Shown one piece after another: positions 31,982-44,802 of a stretch of 64,000 bases of DNA. Origin of the DNA: Priapulus caudatus (taxonomy: Eukaryota; Priapulida; Priapulimorpha; Priapulimorphida; Priapulidae); assembly GCF_000485595.1 (NCBI RefSeq), contig NW_014577185.1, positions 124,771 through 188,770 of the forward strand, written 5' to 3'. Position 1 is the stretch's first letter. Every line of letters starts with the position of its first letter. The notes beneath the pieces are model-generated. The model made no database searches and was not told where the DNA came from. It saw nothing but the letters and a program-made list of their open reading frames with translations. Both the position numbers and the translations under genes were made by a program.

Positions 31982-32437
31982 GTACCGGTATGACTATGTA
32001 TGTATGTATGTACCGGTATGTATGTATGTATGTATGTATGTATGTATGTATGTATGTACCGGTATGTATGTATGTATATGTACCGGTATGTATGTATGTA
32101 TGTACCGGTATGTATGTATGTATGTATATGTACCGGGTACCGGTATGTATGTATGTACCGCAGTATCGGTATGTATGTATGTATGTACCGGTATGTATGT
32201 ATGTAGTTATGTACCGGTATGTATGTATGTATGTACCGGTATATGTATGTTCCGGTATGTATGTATGTATGTACCGGTATGTATATGTATGTATATGTAT
32301 GTACTGGTATGTATGTATGTACCGGTATGACTATGTATGTATGTATGTACCGGTGTGTATGTATGTATGTATGTATGTACCGGTATGTATGTATGTACCG
32401 GTATGTATGTATGTACCGGTATGTATGTATGTATGAG
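31982..32437. repeat. (GTAT)n satellite with regular ACCGGT palindromes
   Basis: Runs of TATG of 8-36 bases are separated by the self-complementary TACCGGTA, about 18 times. All long reading frames here (Met-Tyr-Val-Cys repeats) are products of the repeat. Confidence 0.95.
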
Positions 32438-33302
32438 AACGCAGTCTGAGGTTCAAAATTAACGCATGTGGCATGATGTGCTTATTAGATTCATGCGGTT
32501 GCAAGTCTGCCAAATTTTCTTTGGACATTAGCTGAAAAAATACGGTAATTCCGCGAGGCCGTGCTCTGGAACGAACTAGTTAGTATAGTCGAATTTTCAG
32601 GGAGTCACACGGACTCCTGCATATTTCAAATCAGCTAGGAGTCCGACAGTCAATCAGGGAGTATTTGACTCCGAACTCCCGTTAATTTCGCACCCTGTGT
32701 ATGTGTGCGTATGTGCGTGCGTGTGCGTGTGCGTGTGCATTCAATGCCAGATTCATGACCTACTGCTTAAATCCTCTATTTCACAAAATAAACCTAATTC
32801 TACCGCCAAAAATGACTGAGGATGACATCATGATTTATATCCTGCACAGAACGCCCCTCTACCGGCGACAAATATGAAAGAGTTAATCTGCGATGGGTAG
32901 GGCGAGTACCCCTGCAGTTGTAAAATAGACCCTTCCACGCGAGACAGTCTGCGTTCGACGCTGCATGGCAGACACTGTGCAGTCTTGCAAGTATTTACGT
33001 TTAATTTCGCCGCATAGTCCCTGTAATATACCGTCGTAGGAGTCACGATGGGACTATGCAGGCGGTGGAATTGTTACTTGACCATCTGAGATTGCGACAA
33101 AATACAGTGCATGTTTAGAAGACTGAAATTCTGAATCGCAGACAAGGCGGAGCTTGTGAGAAAAGTAAAAAAACGGAGGCAGCCATGTTGAAATTGGGTT
33201 GAGATGTCTCGTTCACCGACACCGCATATCGACTTATTTTCAACAGCTGCAATGTAAGTGGATGAGTAGTAAAGACGCATCAGGAGTTCAACAAAAGTAT
33301 TG
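32438..33302. other. Region before the putative signal-peptide exon
   Basis: It holds no recognised gene. Bases 32600-32690 contain several GGAGTC/GACTCC units and a GTGCGTGTGC tract. The minus frames at 32828-33046 and 33074-33418 are not convincing. The 3' part may be a promoter and 5' UTR if the exon at 33303 is real. Confidence 0.35.
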
Positions 33303-33351
33303 ATGATGTGGCTGATCAAGGTTCTTCTTATTTGCTCCATACTTGGCTTAG
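33303..33351 (+). CDS. Putative first coding exon: signal peptide of an unidentified protein
   Basis: ATG-ATG is followed by WLIKVLLICSILGLG, a compact hydrophobic signal sequence with one Lys, and a strong donor G/GTAAGT. The phase (one base left over) matches the acceptor of the exon at 57486. Joining them gives ...ILGLGAAGKQDEV, a plausible signal-peptidase site. The intron would be 24 kb, far longer than others here. Evidence is signal character, donor and phase only; an unseen exon could lie between. Confidence 0.42.
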
Positions 33352-34370
33352 GTAAGTCTGAAATGTATTGCAAAAAATTACGTAAATTATGTGTCTGGCG
33401 CTGGTTTGGTCTAACCAAACTGCGCTGTAGGGGTGGTCAGTTAGATTCATTATCGCTTAGTGCTATGTATGCGTCGTGCGATAAACGAATCGAATCTTTT
33501 TATAGATGTTGTAGAATGAAGTGAAATAGAGTGATACAATATAACACGAGTGAATATTTGACTTATGAGAGTCAATTGCCAAAAATTATTTTATTTTAAA
33601 ATTTAATATTTTAAATTTCAATGTTTATAACTTTTAAAACTCGTCAGAATTTATACTGAAAGCTTTAGCACACATTATACAGTACATAACCAAACAGACA
33701 AACAGACACAATGACACAAACACGCATGTGCACACACAAACCTGAGCACACCCTCCCAAACACGTACATGTACGCGCCTGTGCCTGTGTGTGTATGTTCG
33801 TAGACATGTATGTGTCTGCGTGATTATGTGCATGTACGGTAATGGGTTTTATCGAAGATATATTACAAGTAGAGATTTCTGACGTTACCGGTACTATTGG
33901 CAATAACAGTAATACCAGCTCTAGTACTATTACTATTAAGTGGATACATTTAGGTTAAATTCATATATAATTATGGTTTCCTATCTATATGAGATCCCTT
34001 TGTAAGTGGCCCATGCATTCGCTACTTCGGTCAGGGACACAAGAGACAATATATAGTCAGGTTAATGATTTGACAGTGTCTGTATCTTCGTTGGTACATG
34101 TACTTGTTTAACATGAGCTGTAGCTGAACATTATATTTGGCAGGTGATGTGCACATGCAGCAGTGCTGGAACTAGTATTGTTGCCTGGCACCAGATATAA
34201 AAATATCACCTTCAAAAATCTGTAAACATGGTGTGCACTGTAGAGCATTGGGTGTGTGTGTAATGTGTATAGTGAAATACATATTAAAATCTCTACCCCC
34301 ACACACTATTACCATGAACATATATGTCTAGCATGAATACTCATGTGTTCATGCTACTACCAGTACTAGC

Positions 34371-34437
34371 GCTCATAGGGTCTATGTCCCCCAGGGTACC
34401 TTCCGGCAGTACCCCGGGGGACATAGATTCTCTCAGC
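34371..34437. mobile_element. 67-bp relative of the 4161-4354 MITE
   Basis: GCTCATAGGGTCTATGTCCC and CCCAGGGTAC match the left end at 4165-4190. The right arm is GTACCCCGGGGGACATAGA. AGTACTAGC is repeated on both sides (34362-34370, 34438-34446), which is compatible with a 7-9-bp target duplication. Confidence 0.75.
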
Positions 34438-37400
34438 AGTACTAGCTAATGTGGTGAAGGCTATATTAACTATAGCTGCCCACACACAAGCATGCACGCA
34501 GTCGAACAAAGATAACATACAGGCAAATCTAATACAATGCAACATCAAATAAATTTACTATATTTTTCTACTAATCCTCCTGACTAATATGTTTTGTATG
34601 TTAGATATAAAATGGGTGATACTGGCTGGGAGTTGAGAATTTTTGACAGATTCTTGATTTCTTGATTACACCGAATTTGTGCACTTAATTTTTCTATGAA
34701 TTTTAAAGAAGAATACTGCTTCTAGGTTCATATCCTATCACCAATAAAAATTATCACGTTTTATTTGTCGCTTGTTAATCATTAGTTAAAAATAACTGTG
34801 AAATGAGTATAGAAGTGCTATTTAGAATGACCAAATGAAATGGTTTTGCACTCAGCTATTGGCATCATGGTTGATGTTGGATGTAATTTTAGGATCACAT
34901 TCTGGACATGCAGTGCGATGAACACATTGATTGGAAAATAGTACAGGTGGTGTGGTCATTTCTAGTGTTCATACTGTACAAGAGAGTTCTGCATCCCGAG
35001 CTTCTCTCCTCACATGCATGCACTGATTCAGGCATAGACCTGATTGATGTGACCTGCCGGCTAGTCACAAAGGCCAGCTGAGTTTGGCTAGTTTCACATT
35101 TTTATGCACATGGAAAATAGAGCTTTGCACATTATGCAGTCATGGGTGGAGCTTATACTGGCTTTTCTTCTGTATGGCCTTTGTTAACTAACTTATGTGA
35201 TTCCTAATCAAGATTTGGGTGGGAGTTTCTCTTTCACTGTAAAGAAGCTTGTGTATTTTGGAGCAATAATATAGGTATCTAGGACAAGAGAGAGCCAGCA
35301 GAAAGTAAGGTGGGGGTAATACGATAATATTGACAGGAGAGATAGGAGTGCACCAAAAAATATCACTACTAGTACTAGTTTTGTGTATGTATGTGTGTGA
35401 GACGGTGCGCACATATATATATGTGAGGGTGCATGAATGTGTGTCTATTTTTCATTTCGATTACAATACTTATCTGTGAAATTCTAAGGTATGTTTATTT
35501 ATCTACCACTACAAACACACTGACATGTATGAAAACAAGTAGAATCAGCTGATGAGATTCCAGTTCTACATGTATGTCGACTTATCAAGCCAGCATCCTG
35601 CTACTCACATAGATGTGTTCACAGTCGGCTATACCGCATACATAGTATACGTTCAACATGTACATCATTTGGTCGATATATATATTGCGATTTGGCCTTG
35701 ACTGGCTATAATTAGAGTCCTTGACAGTGACATACGTGTACCTGCATTGTATGTCACCGCGTATGGAGCAGTACATACATGTATCATGTATGTGTCAGAT
35801 TGCACGAGTGAATAGTATGAGTGACTATTGGGGGCAACTCGACTTTTTACAGTGCTATTGAAATTGTCACATGAACAGGACATATTGTAAATTGTATCAG
35901 AAGTGGATAAAAACACACCAAAAATTGTTTTTATTCGCGCTTGTTTGTATAGATATATAGTTGTAGGCTTGTAGCCCTGCTAGCTGATATTGACGATCAG
36001 TGATCACTATTACAGTTGTATTGAAAAATGAAGAAATTAAGTTGAGAAATATAGATATGTGTATGTGTGGGTTCGTGCTTGCCAACACGTAAGTGTTGGT
36101 GTTTACAACTTAAAAAATGAATGACCTCCGATCGGTTTTACTACTACATTGAAATCGATGAGCTATAAAGTCAAAACATAAATTGGTTTAGTGCTGTTCG
36201 TATTTTGCATTGCATTTTAGCAATTGGAAGATAAATTTGACTAACTTACTAAATAAACAGTGGAAGCAAGTGAAATAAGTCGCAGTAAAATAGCAAAATG
36301 AAGAAGCTATTGATAGTTGGTAGTAATGACAGCAATTTTTATTATGTCCACACTCACTGGTATTGATTTATCGACGCCAGCCATCCACTATCATCATATA
36401 TATTGTCGTTATTGATATAGTTCGATGTATTGTTTGCACTCCCTAGGGATTGCGATCTCTACTCCTCGTTATACACGTTTCAACCCATGTCTTGTTTTGG
36501 GACCAAAATAATTAAATTTATAATTATGGTAGTTGCAGGTCTACATTGCCAAGAGAAATAAATGTAGAAACTAGAATGTGCTTTTCTTTGGTATATTTGT
36601 CTGTTCATACATCTGTTCAGGTTTCCTGTCTGTTATTCCTACTCACTCACTCTGCCTCTCCCTCTCTCCCTCTGTCGCTCCCCCTCGCTCTCTCTCTCCC
36701 CCTCTCTAGCTCCTACTTTCTCTCACCCCCTCTCTCGTTCTCCCTGTCTCACGCGCGTTTTCGTTATAGCTCCATCCTCCCCCTCGTTTCTGGATGTGCT
36801 ACTGTGGTTGAGGGAATTTTTCGTGTACTTAAAATCATAGTTGTCTGTCACCATTATTCGCACTTACACGTGCACGTACGTAGTTTTTCATCGCCGCCGT
36901 TATCATATCCCTAGCTGTTTACATTTGCGGGTGGGGTGGTTTTTTACGCTTAAATTTGCGCCGTACTGCCTATTACGCTCTGCTACAGTCGGGACAGGCT
37001 ACAGTACAAAGGCATAATTATTATTCAGACAGTCTCTTCTATCCGACTGGGACGGTTCAATGGGTTCAACACCATCACACTGAGCCAACAGCAACATTCG
37101 AATGCTTTGATATAATTTTATAAAAGTGGAACAGGTTTGCGTGCGTGCAGAGCCGGTTAATGTTATTCAAGCGTGCTGGGCCCTGCGCAGATTGTTGTCT
37201 GACTGACTTGTTTCATAACCGGGTGTCTAGTTTTTGCCCAGCACCTATTATGCAGTAAAGGTAGCACAATGAATAGTAGACCGATTATTCTGAAAGCGCG
37301 TATAAATAATCTTTAGTGCGTAGGTACTTCCACGGCAGTATCATACTCTAGCTGGTCTCATGCGTGCCATGTGTAATCTCTCTGTTATGACAGGTTAGGT

Positions 37401-38993
37401 TTTGGTTGGTAGGCTCTGATTTCAGTAGGGGCTGGTCTGGGAGAGGGTTTGGTGTCTGCCTGGGGAATGCACACCTCGGTGGGGGTTATTAAAATTGCCA
37501 GGATAGAGTTAACTGTAATGGACGGAGGAACGGGCTGCTGCACCTATATTGATTCAAAGGGGTTCACTCTCGGAATAAAAGAGTGATAAAAGACAAATGT
37601 AAACTGGGTATGTTTACTCTGTCTGCACCTACTGTGAGACTCCTGGGGAGATTCGGTTAGGTGCGTACATTCTGTGTGATATCTGCTGACATACACAGCG
37701 TCTTGTCTATGAAATTGCCCACGCAGGGTTAGTAAGCATGCCGTGTGTGATTCGGAGTCGGGACACATTCAGGATACAAATTAATGTGAAAGTATTGGTT
37801 ATATAACGCGACAGACATGTTTGGTTAAAAAACTAGACGTGAATCGACGTGAATCAACATTGACAACCATAGCCTAGGAAACCGGGTCAATTTGTGGCCT
37901 GAAATTCGACCCGAATTCATATAACTTCGTAATTCTATCCAAATGCACCGTAGGCTGCGCTTGTAGGTGGTGCTGTAAATGTAGTCAGCGAGGAAAGATG
38001 TTACGTAACGGACACGATTTATTATTTAGTCACAGTAATGACTCTAATGTAGGGATAAGGTGGTTAATCTTGAACGTGTAGAGAAATAAACGCTGCATCA
38101 ATGGCAGTTGGGGTGATGTCCAAGCAATACCCTCAACTTGCCAACATGTTCAAGCGAATAAGCGTATAAAGTGTTCCGAACGAGGAAGATCAGTGCTCCA
38201 ATGCAGACCAGTCCATTCGCACTGGGCCCATTGCTTGCTGAAAAGAAAACTGCTGGAAGGCCCTTGGGGCAAGAATCTATAAGCAGTGATGACCTAGTTC
38301 CATGTTTTATTACACAGTATTACATGTACCCCTGCAACAACGAGCGAGAAGCACTCCATGTTTATGAAGTCTCGGATGGAGTTGTGAGAGAAACGGCGAC
38401 TTCGAGGCCGGGTGCGGATAGGCAGAAGCTAAGGCATTAGTTACACCTGGTATCGAGAGGGTAGCCCGTTGGAAAACCTGCAGCTCAACTCAGCAGTGCT
38501 GTTAACGAAACCTGTGTCACGAATAAAGGACGAGTGTTGATTTCTGTTTAGCAGGTGCTGATTTGGGTCAGGATAGGTATAATCTACCTTGCACATATCA
38601 TATATGTAAATATAAACGTTGATATCTCTATATTTTGTATACATGTTTGCTGCAGCTAAGCCGTACACGTGGTTTTTTATTACCTAGCAAGTAAACGAAC
38701 CGTTTCTATCATTTTATTGCTAACCGTCTGCAGTCTGTGCTGGAAACCCTCAGGAAATGCTAGAATAAATATATGGCCCATAGAAATTAAATGGAAATAA
38801 TACATTTTAATACCTGTCAGATTCATTCAAAATATATGGCTGCTTGTGCTCATGCATTTCAACAAAACCATCGTCTTTGTTGCTTAAATTTAGTTTCATG
38901 TCGTTGTGCAATGTTTGCAAATGAACGCATTTAACCACGATATAAGCGGTGAGTTTTCCCACCGGATTTATTAATGATATTAAATTTGATTAT

Positions 38994-39070
38994 GAAGAAG
39001 AAGAAGAAGAAGAAGAAGAAGAAGAAGAAGAAGAATAAGAAGAAGAAGAAAAGAAGAAGATGATGATGAT
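38994..39070. repeat. (GAA)n microsatellite running into (GAT)n
   Basis: About 20 GAA triplets with a few interruptions, then ATGATGATGATG. It produces a spurious poly-Phe frame on the minus strand. Confidence 0.93.
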
Positions 39071-42000
39071 GACGCAAAAACGTAGTTCTGCATGCGCGTG
39101 TGTACTTGCAAAGCAGGCGGCTAATTAACTCACGTGCGAATTTATTTTTCTTGGATCGAATTTGAATTGACGGTAGTCGTGTGTGTAGTAGGCGTACGGT
39201 ACTACCTGTATGAGTGGTAAGCGAGTTGGCAGCGGTACTCACGAGAGCACACACACTTCGTAAAAAGCTGAGCGCCGTAGCGCGCTAAACGAGGTCAGCA
39301 TCGCGCGCACTGCTAAAAGCCGAATAATTTTAAAACTTGCCTTATTGTGAGCAGAAAATATTTTAGAGCGCATTCATCGAGCCTCTCTCTCTTTCTCGTG
39401 TGCACAGCCTGTAATGTGAATAAAAATTGGCTCCCTATTGTGAGTGGGGGTGGGGGGCAGCTTACCGTGTTGGTACGTCTGCGCTGTGTGCCGACCGTAC
39501 AGCATTTGAAGTTTAAGGGCGAAAAATCTATGAACCTTAAAATTTTCGTGTAAACCGCTTTGTGTATAGCATGCCGCCCAGAATTTGCGCTACACGGGCA
39601 GAAATTGACGAGTCCATTGGTGGGGGGGGGGCATTTCGCAGTTTTCGTTGGACGCAGTTTCACTTTAGCTGGTGTACCTCGCTTTGAGCTTTCATCTTCA
39701 GGAGGTGGAAACGAAGAGTGTAGATTATTCTGTGGTGTTGCATGGAGTATTAAATTCCGGACGGTTTAGATGCCATGTCAACCTCTAAAAATAGATATCT
39801 CGATAGCTAATCCACGAATCTCCATGCTCATATTTATATGAAATTTCCGTGATTATAAGCTGGGAGTGGGAAAGTACTGCTGACTATTGTAATGCTGCGG
39901 TCACATAACTCCAATTGTTTAAGAGAAAGGATATTATGGAAAATTAGTAAAGCAGTTTTTTTGTTTGCTGTAAAATCTTAACCAGTTTATGAACTACGTA
40001 TTTAAATTAAGGTGTCGTTTTCCTTCCTCATTTTGCTACTGTGTCAGCTGAGTTTGAATTTAAATTTAAATACATATAAAGGTCTACAGGTGGAAGCATA
40101 ACTTTAGGGTTCTGCTTGCAGCACTTCGACTGAATAAAGACTTTCACTGCGACCGTGTCGCTCTGTGTCGCCGACGTGCTCTAGGATGGCGTGTCGACGA
40201 TTCCGACAGTGGACGGGGACAGTCTACAAACCAGTCTGTGGCATTGGTGGGCCCTAACTCTTTGGGAATATGAATAGCGGCTTTGTTAGCAGAGCTGGAT
40301 TTGTCAGCAGCTGGTTTTGATTTTTTCATTAAATTCGCGCTTGAAAGGCAAACAGCCCAGGGGGCACGTTCTGGCTCGCTGAGACAGCGATAGACTGGAT
40401 AGACTGTCGCTCGGGGGCCATTGTCTGCGCCATGGCAGCTGGTGCAGGGAAACAGGAGGTGGCGCTAGTCTGCGCGCGCCTGCACCCCGCCGACCCTGTA
40501 GCTCCCGTACAGTAGCAGCAGTCTGTTATCTGGGCCACCAGGTTTAGTTTCTGTGGAGGCTGTGCAGGCAACCCCTTTCCTACAAACCTTGTAGCTGTCC
40601 CTGCGAGCCATAAACACGACCGAGTGCACAATCCCGCAAAGCTGCACTTGTTCACACTGAAGATCAGTCGGTCGTATATATTACTCGGCACTTATCTTGA
40701 GGAGGCAGCATATGATCCTAATTAATTAAATTTAAAAAAATGAAAAATTTGTTCTCATACTAATCGTGACAGGCGTTAAATAATGTTTTTATTATAAACA
40801 ATACATTTTTAATTCGTTCCGTGTGTAACGTGATTTTTAACGAGTATTGTTTTACGAGACGTAGTCAGTCGCGTTGCCAGTAATAAAATCCACTATATAC
40901 AGCTGTTAGAATTCTTCGGACGTCGTCGTACATGCGTAGTTACCCCGTGGAATGTGCCGCACGTGTGTAGAGATGGAGTCTACGACGCCTCGCTATGCCG
41001 GGGGCTTGCTTCTGTGTCATGCCACATCATGTCCGCGACTTCAGCTTATAGTTGCTCCTCGTAAATGTTACGTATACCGATCACGTTAACGATATGGAGA
41101 CGCATTCGTGAAAATTAACCTATACGTGGCTTTCTCTGTGTCTCGGTACAGGTACACAGTGTCGTGTGTGTCTACCTACATTCGACATTGGACGTATTTA
41201 AAATAATTAGCAGAGACGGTTCTCTCCCTGTGTAGTAGTAGCTTTCATTAGATTCTGTAAAAAGTCGTCACCATTCGCTATTTTATTGGTAGGTTTGGAT
41301 GTGTCGTCGGGCGCATTTTGTTACAGCACACCATTGCTGATTTTCTGCGCTGGGCTTTTTTAAAATCTATTAGTTTTACTGTTCCAAAGGTTGTGTGATT
41401 TTACTACTTCGCCGTCTGCCTGCAGCCAGCTGTAGGGCCTGCATCAGCGATGCGATCCGCGCTTTACTGGAATACAGCAACCTACTATTATGTCCATGCC
41501 TTCACAGTGACCCTCGCTGGGCCTAAGCTCTCCCTGATCTAATTTATAGCTAGGAAATGCCGTATTCGGGCACGAACGCGCTTCGGCCCAACCAGCAGAG
41601 CGCTTCGAGTCGTTTATGTGCGCTTTTTACGACGTTACGGTCGGTAATAGTTGAATTCGTTGCGTATTGGGTATTGTCGATAGTTGCTGGCCCCCTGGTG
41701 GGTGGAATCGAGAAGTGCATCTGTATACACAACATATACGTGTGTCTGTTTTCGAGTTTTGACATTCGTGGTTCTTCAGCCTGGCATTGAGCATCGGACT
41801 AGTGCAACCCTTCAAGCCTCTGTCGTGTCCGAGAGCACACACACGTACACGCACGCACATCCACCCATCCACGCGCGCACGCACGCGCACGGGAACACCC
41901 CCACACCCGTGTCGGAGGCAACCGAAGCAGCGGTCTTGCGTCTTTAGTGGTTAAAAGGATAGCATCCTCAGAAGAAAGGAAAACAAGGACACTTAATATA

Positions 42001-42366
42001 GTGAATGTTGACGTTTAGCTACAGCCGCATCTGCCCATGGCGGAACGTGTGTGGCTCGCTGGGGTGGGGGTGGGGGGTGGCAGGCACTATTGAAGAACCC
42101 CGTACTGCCACTGGGAAAAGGTTCTTGTTCAATTGCTTTTTACCGATCAATACTTTTTCCAGGTTGTAGGCGTGTCCAAGAAACACGGCCTCAGTATCGT
42201 ACTGGCAGTGAGGGAGACTGGAATACGGGTGGCCACCGCAACTAGCGACGCCTGTAGGAATTAAATGTTTTGTCACCTGTTTTACTATAGAGCAGATTTG
42301 ACACTTTGTAATATGCAATGGCTACATCGAGTGTGACAAACAGCTTCTCACAGTGAGCCCAATGTA

Positions 42367-42375
42367 TGTGTGTGT

Positions 42376-42430
<55 letters not shown>

Positions 42431-42466
42431 TGCGCGCGTGCGTGCGTGCGCGCGTGCGTGTGTGGA
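42367..42466. repeat. (GT)n microsatellite grading into (GC/GT)n
   Basis: About 60 bases of pure GT, then alternating GCGCGTGCGT. This is alternating purine-pyrimidine sequence with Z-DNA potential. Confidence 0.93.
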
Positions 42467-43379
42467 TATATGTTGTTTATAATATGTAATACTAATATAC
42501 TAATAAGTATGACCTATCTGATATATGATATATATCAGTCCAACACGACTCCTGGCGTTGCACAGCCAGTCGGGCGAAACAGTGCTTATTTTACGGATTT
42601 TACGACACACACAGCATTGCCTGCTGTTCAGTAACCACCGCATGTCTGTCTTGTTAAGAGACTGAATTTTTCTGCCTTGGAATATTGACTTGTCTGACAG
42701 ACAGCCATGATTATTTTTCGCATTAGGTGCGTACAGTGAGACTGCGCTGCGTGTACTGGCGCGAGCCTAGGCTGATATGCTCCCCTGCTGCGGTCCTAGC
42801 GTTCATCGACGTACGTAATTCAGCCATATTAAAAATGACAAAAGCCTGCGCATTTTGGCACTGATTTCTGGCAGTCTAATAATTATCGACGTCTGTGTCT
42901 TGATGCTGTGATACCTGCCAGGTTTCCTCCTGTGCAGGAAAAATCCCGAATAGGGGGAGAAATTTAACGATATCATTAAAAGCGATACATGTGCCAGAGA
43001 CGAAATTTGTAGTCGGAACGATGGATACAATACACTAACTAACTACGTCGATTTGCCCAATGCGCGAGTATATTATTACGAACCCGTAACTTGGCAAAAG
43101 GCCTCTGTACGAGGTTTCTGTGCTGGATACAGGAATAGCCAGGTGGCGTACTCGGCAATAATAGCTAGACTCCCTAGATAAGTAAACAGTTAAGCATCGA
43201 AAATAACTAGCCGATATTCGTCTAAGCAAAGTGACCAATATTTCGACTACCATTCGGTCTACTTTCCCATTCCTCGCGATGCGAAAAATGAATGTATATA
43301 TATTATATATATATATGGAAAATGTATTGCAAGGAACGGCCGCGACTTCTGTTCGGTTAAAATTTCATCACGCGTAATG

Positions 43380-43864
43380 TCGGGTACGGTAAGGTAGCCC
43401 TGGTGATATAACCATGCTCTCAGCAGAGCTATGTCTTCGTTCGTAACCGACGTAATGGCATCGGCGGCGCCAAGCTCCCGAATCCCCGCCGCGTCGTCTA
43501 CGCGATGGCTGGGGAGACATCCGCCTACAGCTCGCAGCGCCACCTGCACGCACATTCGCCGTAGGTGGAGCCCCCGAAGGTGACCTCTCATCCATGACCG
43601 GGAGCTTGGGAACCAAATGGCCCAGAGTGGTGGTCTACGGAGCGGAGCAGAGTTACGGCAGTGACGCCGGCGGCAGTAGCAGCAGCGGCGGCGGCACGGG
43701 GGGGGGGAGTGGTGATGTGTAAGCGCGCAGTAACTCCTTCGCTCGCTGAATATCGAGTTGCGCAGTTTTTTTCGAGCGGGCGTTGGTTTGCGCACTGTAT
43801 GGCGCGCCTGTGTATCTAGGGTCCAATCACGAGATGAATAAATTGCGTGTGCCTGACATGGCAT
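43380..43864 (-). other. GC-rich open frame, unidentified
   Basis: The minus strand is open for 201 codons to 43259, and the first 160 lie in CpG-rich DNA. The best-looking part reads IRELGAADAITSVTNEDIAL, then LRAWLYHQGYLTVPDITRDE, balanced in composition and helix-like. No family is recognised. An overlapping frame (43368-43616) is Arg/Ser-rich and probably a shadow. It could be a first exon, a retro-fragment or chance. Confidence 0.22.
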
Positions 43865-44350
43865 CTATTTATATTTTGGCGCTGCGCAGTAGGGGCATGC
43901 TTTTGATACTACGCCCGTGTTCCCTTCACCTGGCCAGAAACTGGCGGGATCGGTAATGACTGACCTGCAATTTAAGTCGTTGATATTTGACGTCGGCAGT
44001 GTGGAAGGGGGAATTCGGATTATGCGCAGTATGTTCTTGAAACGTGGCCCGTTCGTGGTATATAGTTCAGCAATAAAGGATCCATGGCAGTCGTATGCGC
44101 GTGTGCGCGTTGGTGTAGAGTTTAAGTATTTCCCAGCTTCCTCGGTATATTGTGGAATGTGGATACAGTTAATGTAGACATGTTGTTGAATTGCCTGCCA
44201 CCTATTATTATAGAAGTGTGCGCTGAAACTCTTTACTGTTAAGTTTACAGACAGAAATTAATGTTTAGACATCGTGTGATCCCATTCCAAACGGCATCCT
44301 TGATAGACCCACAACACATAGATCCACATTAGGTCATAATAAAAATATTG

Positions 44351-44652
44351 TTTGTTTGCCCTCACCCGGCCGATCCGCCAAAAAGGGGCCGGCTCAAAAA
44401 ATTTCGTTGATCTTTCCCATTTTTTTTTTTTTACAAATTGTATCACTGTATGTTATTTAAATCTGTAGGCAATACATCATAATTATGTACCAAGCAAAAC
44501 AAACATTCAACATAAAAGGTATCTCCACACAAGCACACCCGAGCACGTAGACACCATGCTGAATTTGTAAAAAGACACCCCTCTAAAAAAAGAAAAAAAA
44601 GCCTACCTACCTACCCAAATTTTTCAGCCTGGGTCGGGTGAGGGCAAACAAA
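44351..44652. mobile_element. 302-bp MITE with TTTGTTTGCCCTCACCC ends
   Basis: TTTGTTTGCCCTCACCC at 44351-44367 is inverted exactly at 44636-44652. The next bases (GGCC/GACC) are also nearly paired. There is no coding capacity and no clear target duplication. Confidence 0.83.
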
Positions 44653-44759
44653 GATGTTTTTAATTGTGGCCTTACCATGCGGCTATGACTCTATTAGTAA
44701 CGTGTTGTAACTAATTTATAAAATTAACGTTAATCTCTTAACCTTTAGGTGGGTTTGTC

Positions 44760-44802
44760 AGCAGGCAGGCAGGCAGGCGCTAGGCAGGCAGGCAGGCAGG
44801 CA
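44760..44802. repeat. (CAGG)n microsatellite
   Basis: About nine CAGG units with one interruption (CGCT). Confidence 0.9.

Noticed and set aside
31968-32449. Long Met-Tyr-Val-Cys repeat proteins in several frames
   Set aside because: Tetranucleotide repeats leave all frames open; no start context or codon structure.
36546-36914. 122-residue Ser/Leu/Pro-rich frame
   Set aside because: CT-rich low-complexity region; no splice support or domain.
38171-38440. 89-residue plus frame with balanced composition
   Set aside because: No acceptor, donor or family support; left as unassigned.
40144-40691. Two minus-strand frames (MKKSKPAADKSSSANKAAIH..., MAQTMAPERQ...) in a GC-rich island
   Set aside because: They look mildly protein-like but overlap out of frame, lack clear splice sites and match no family I know.
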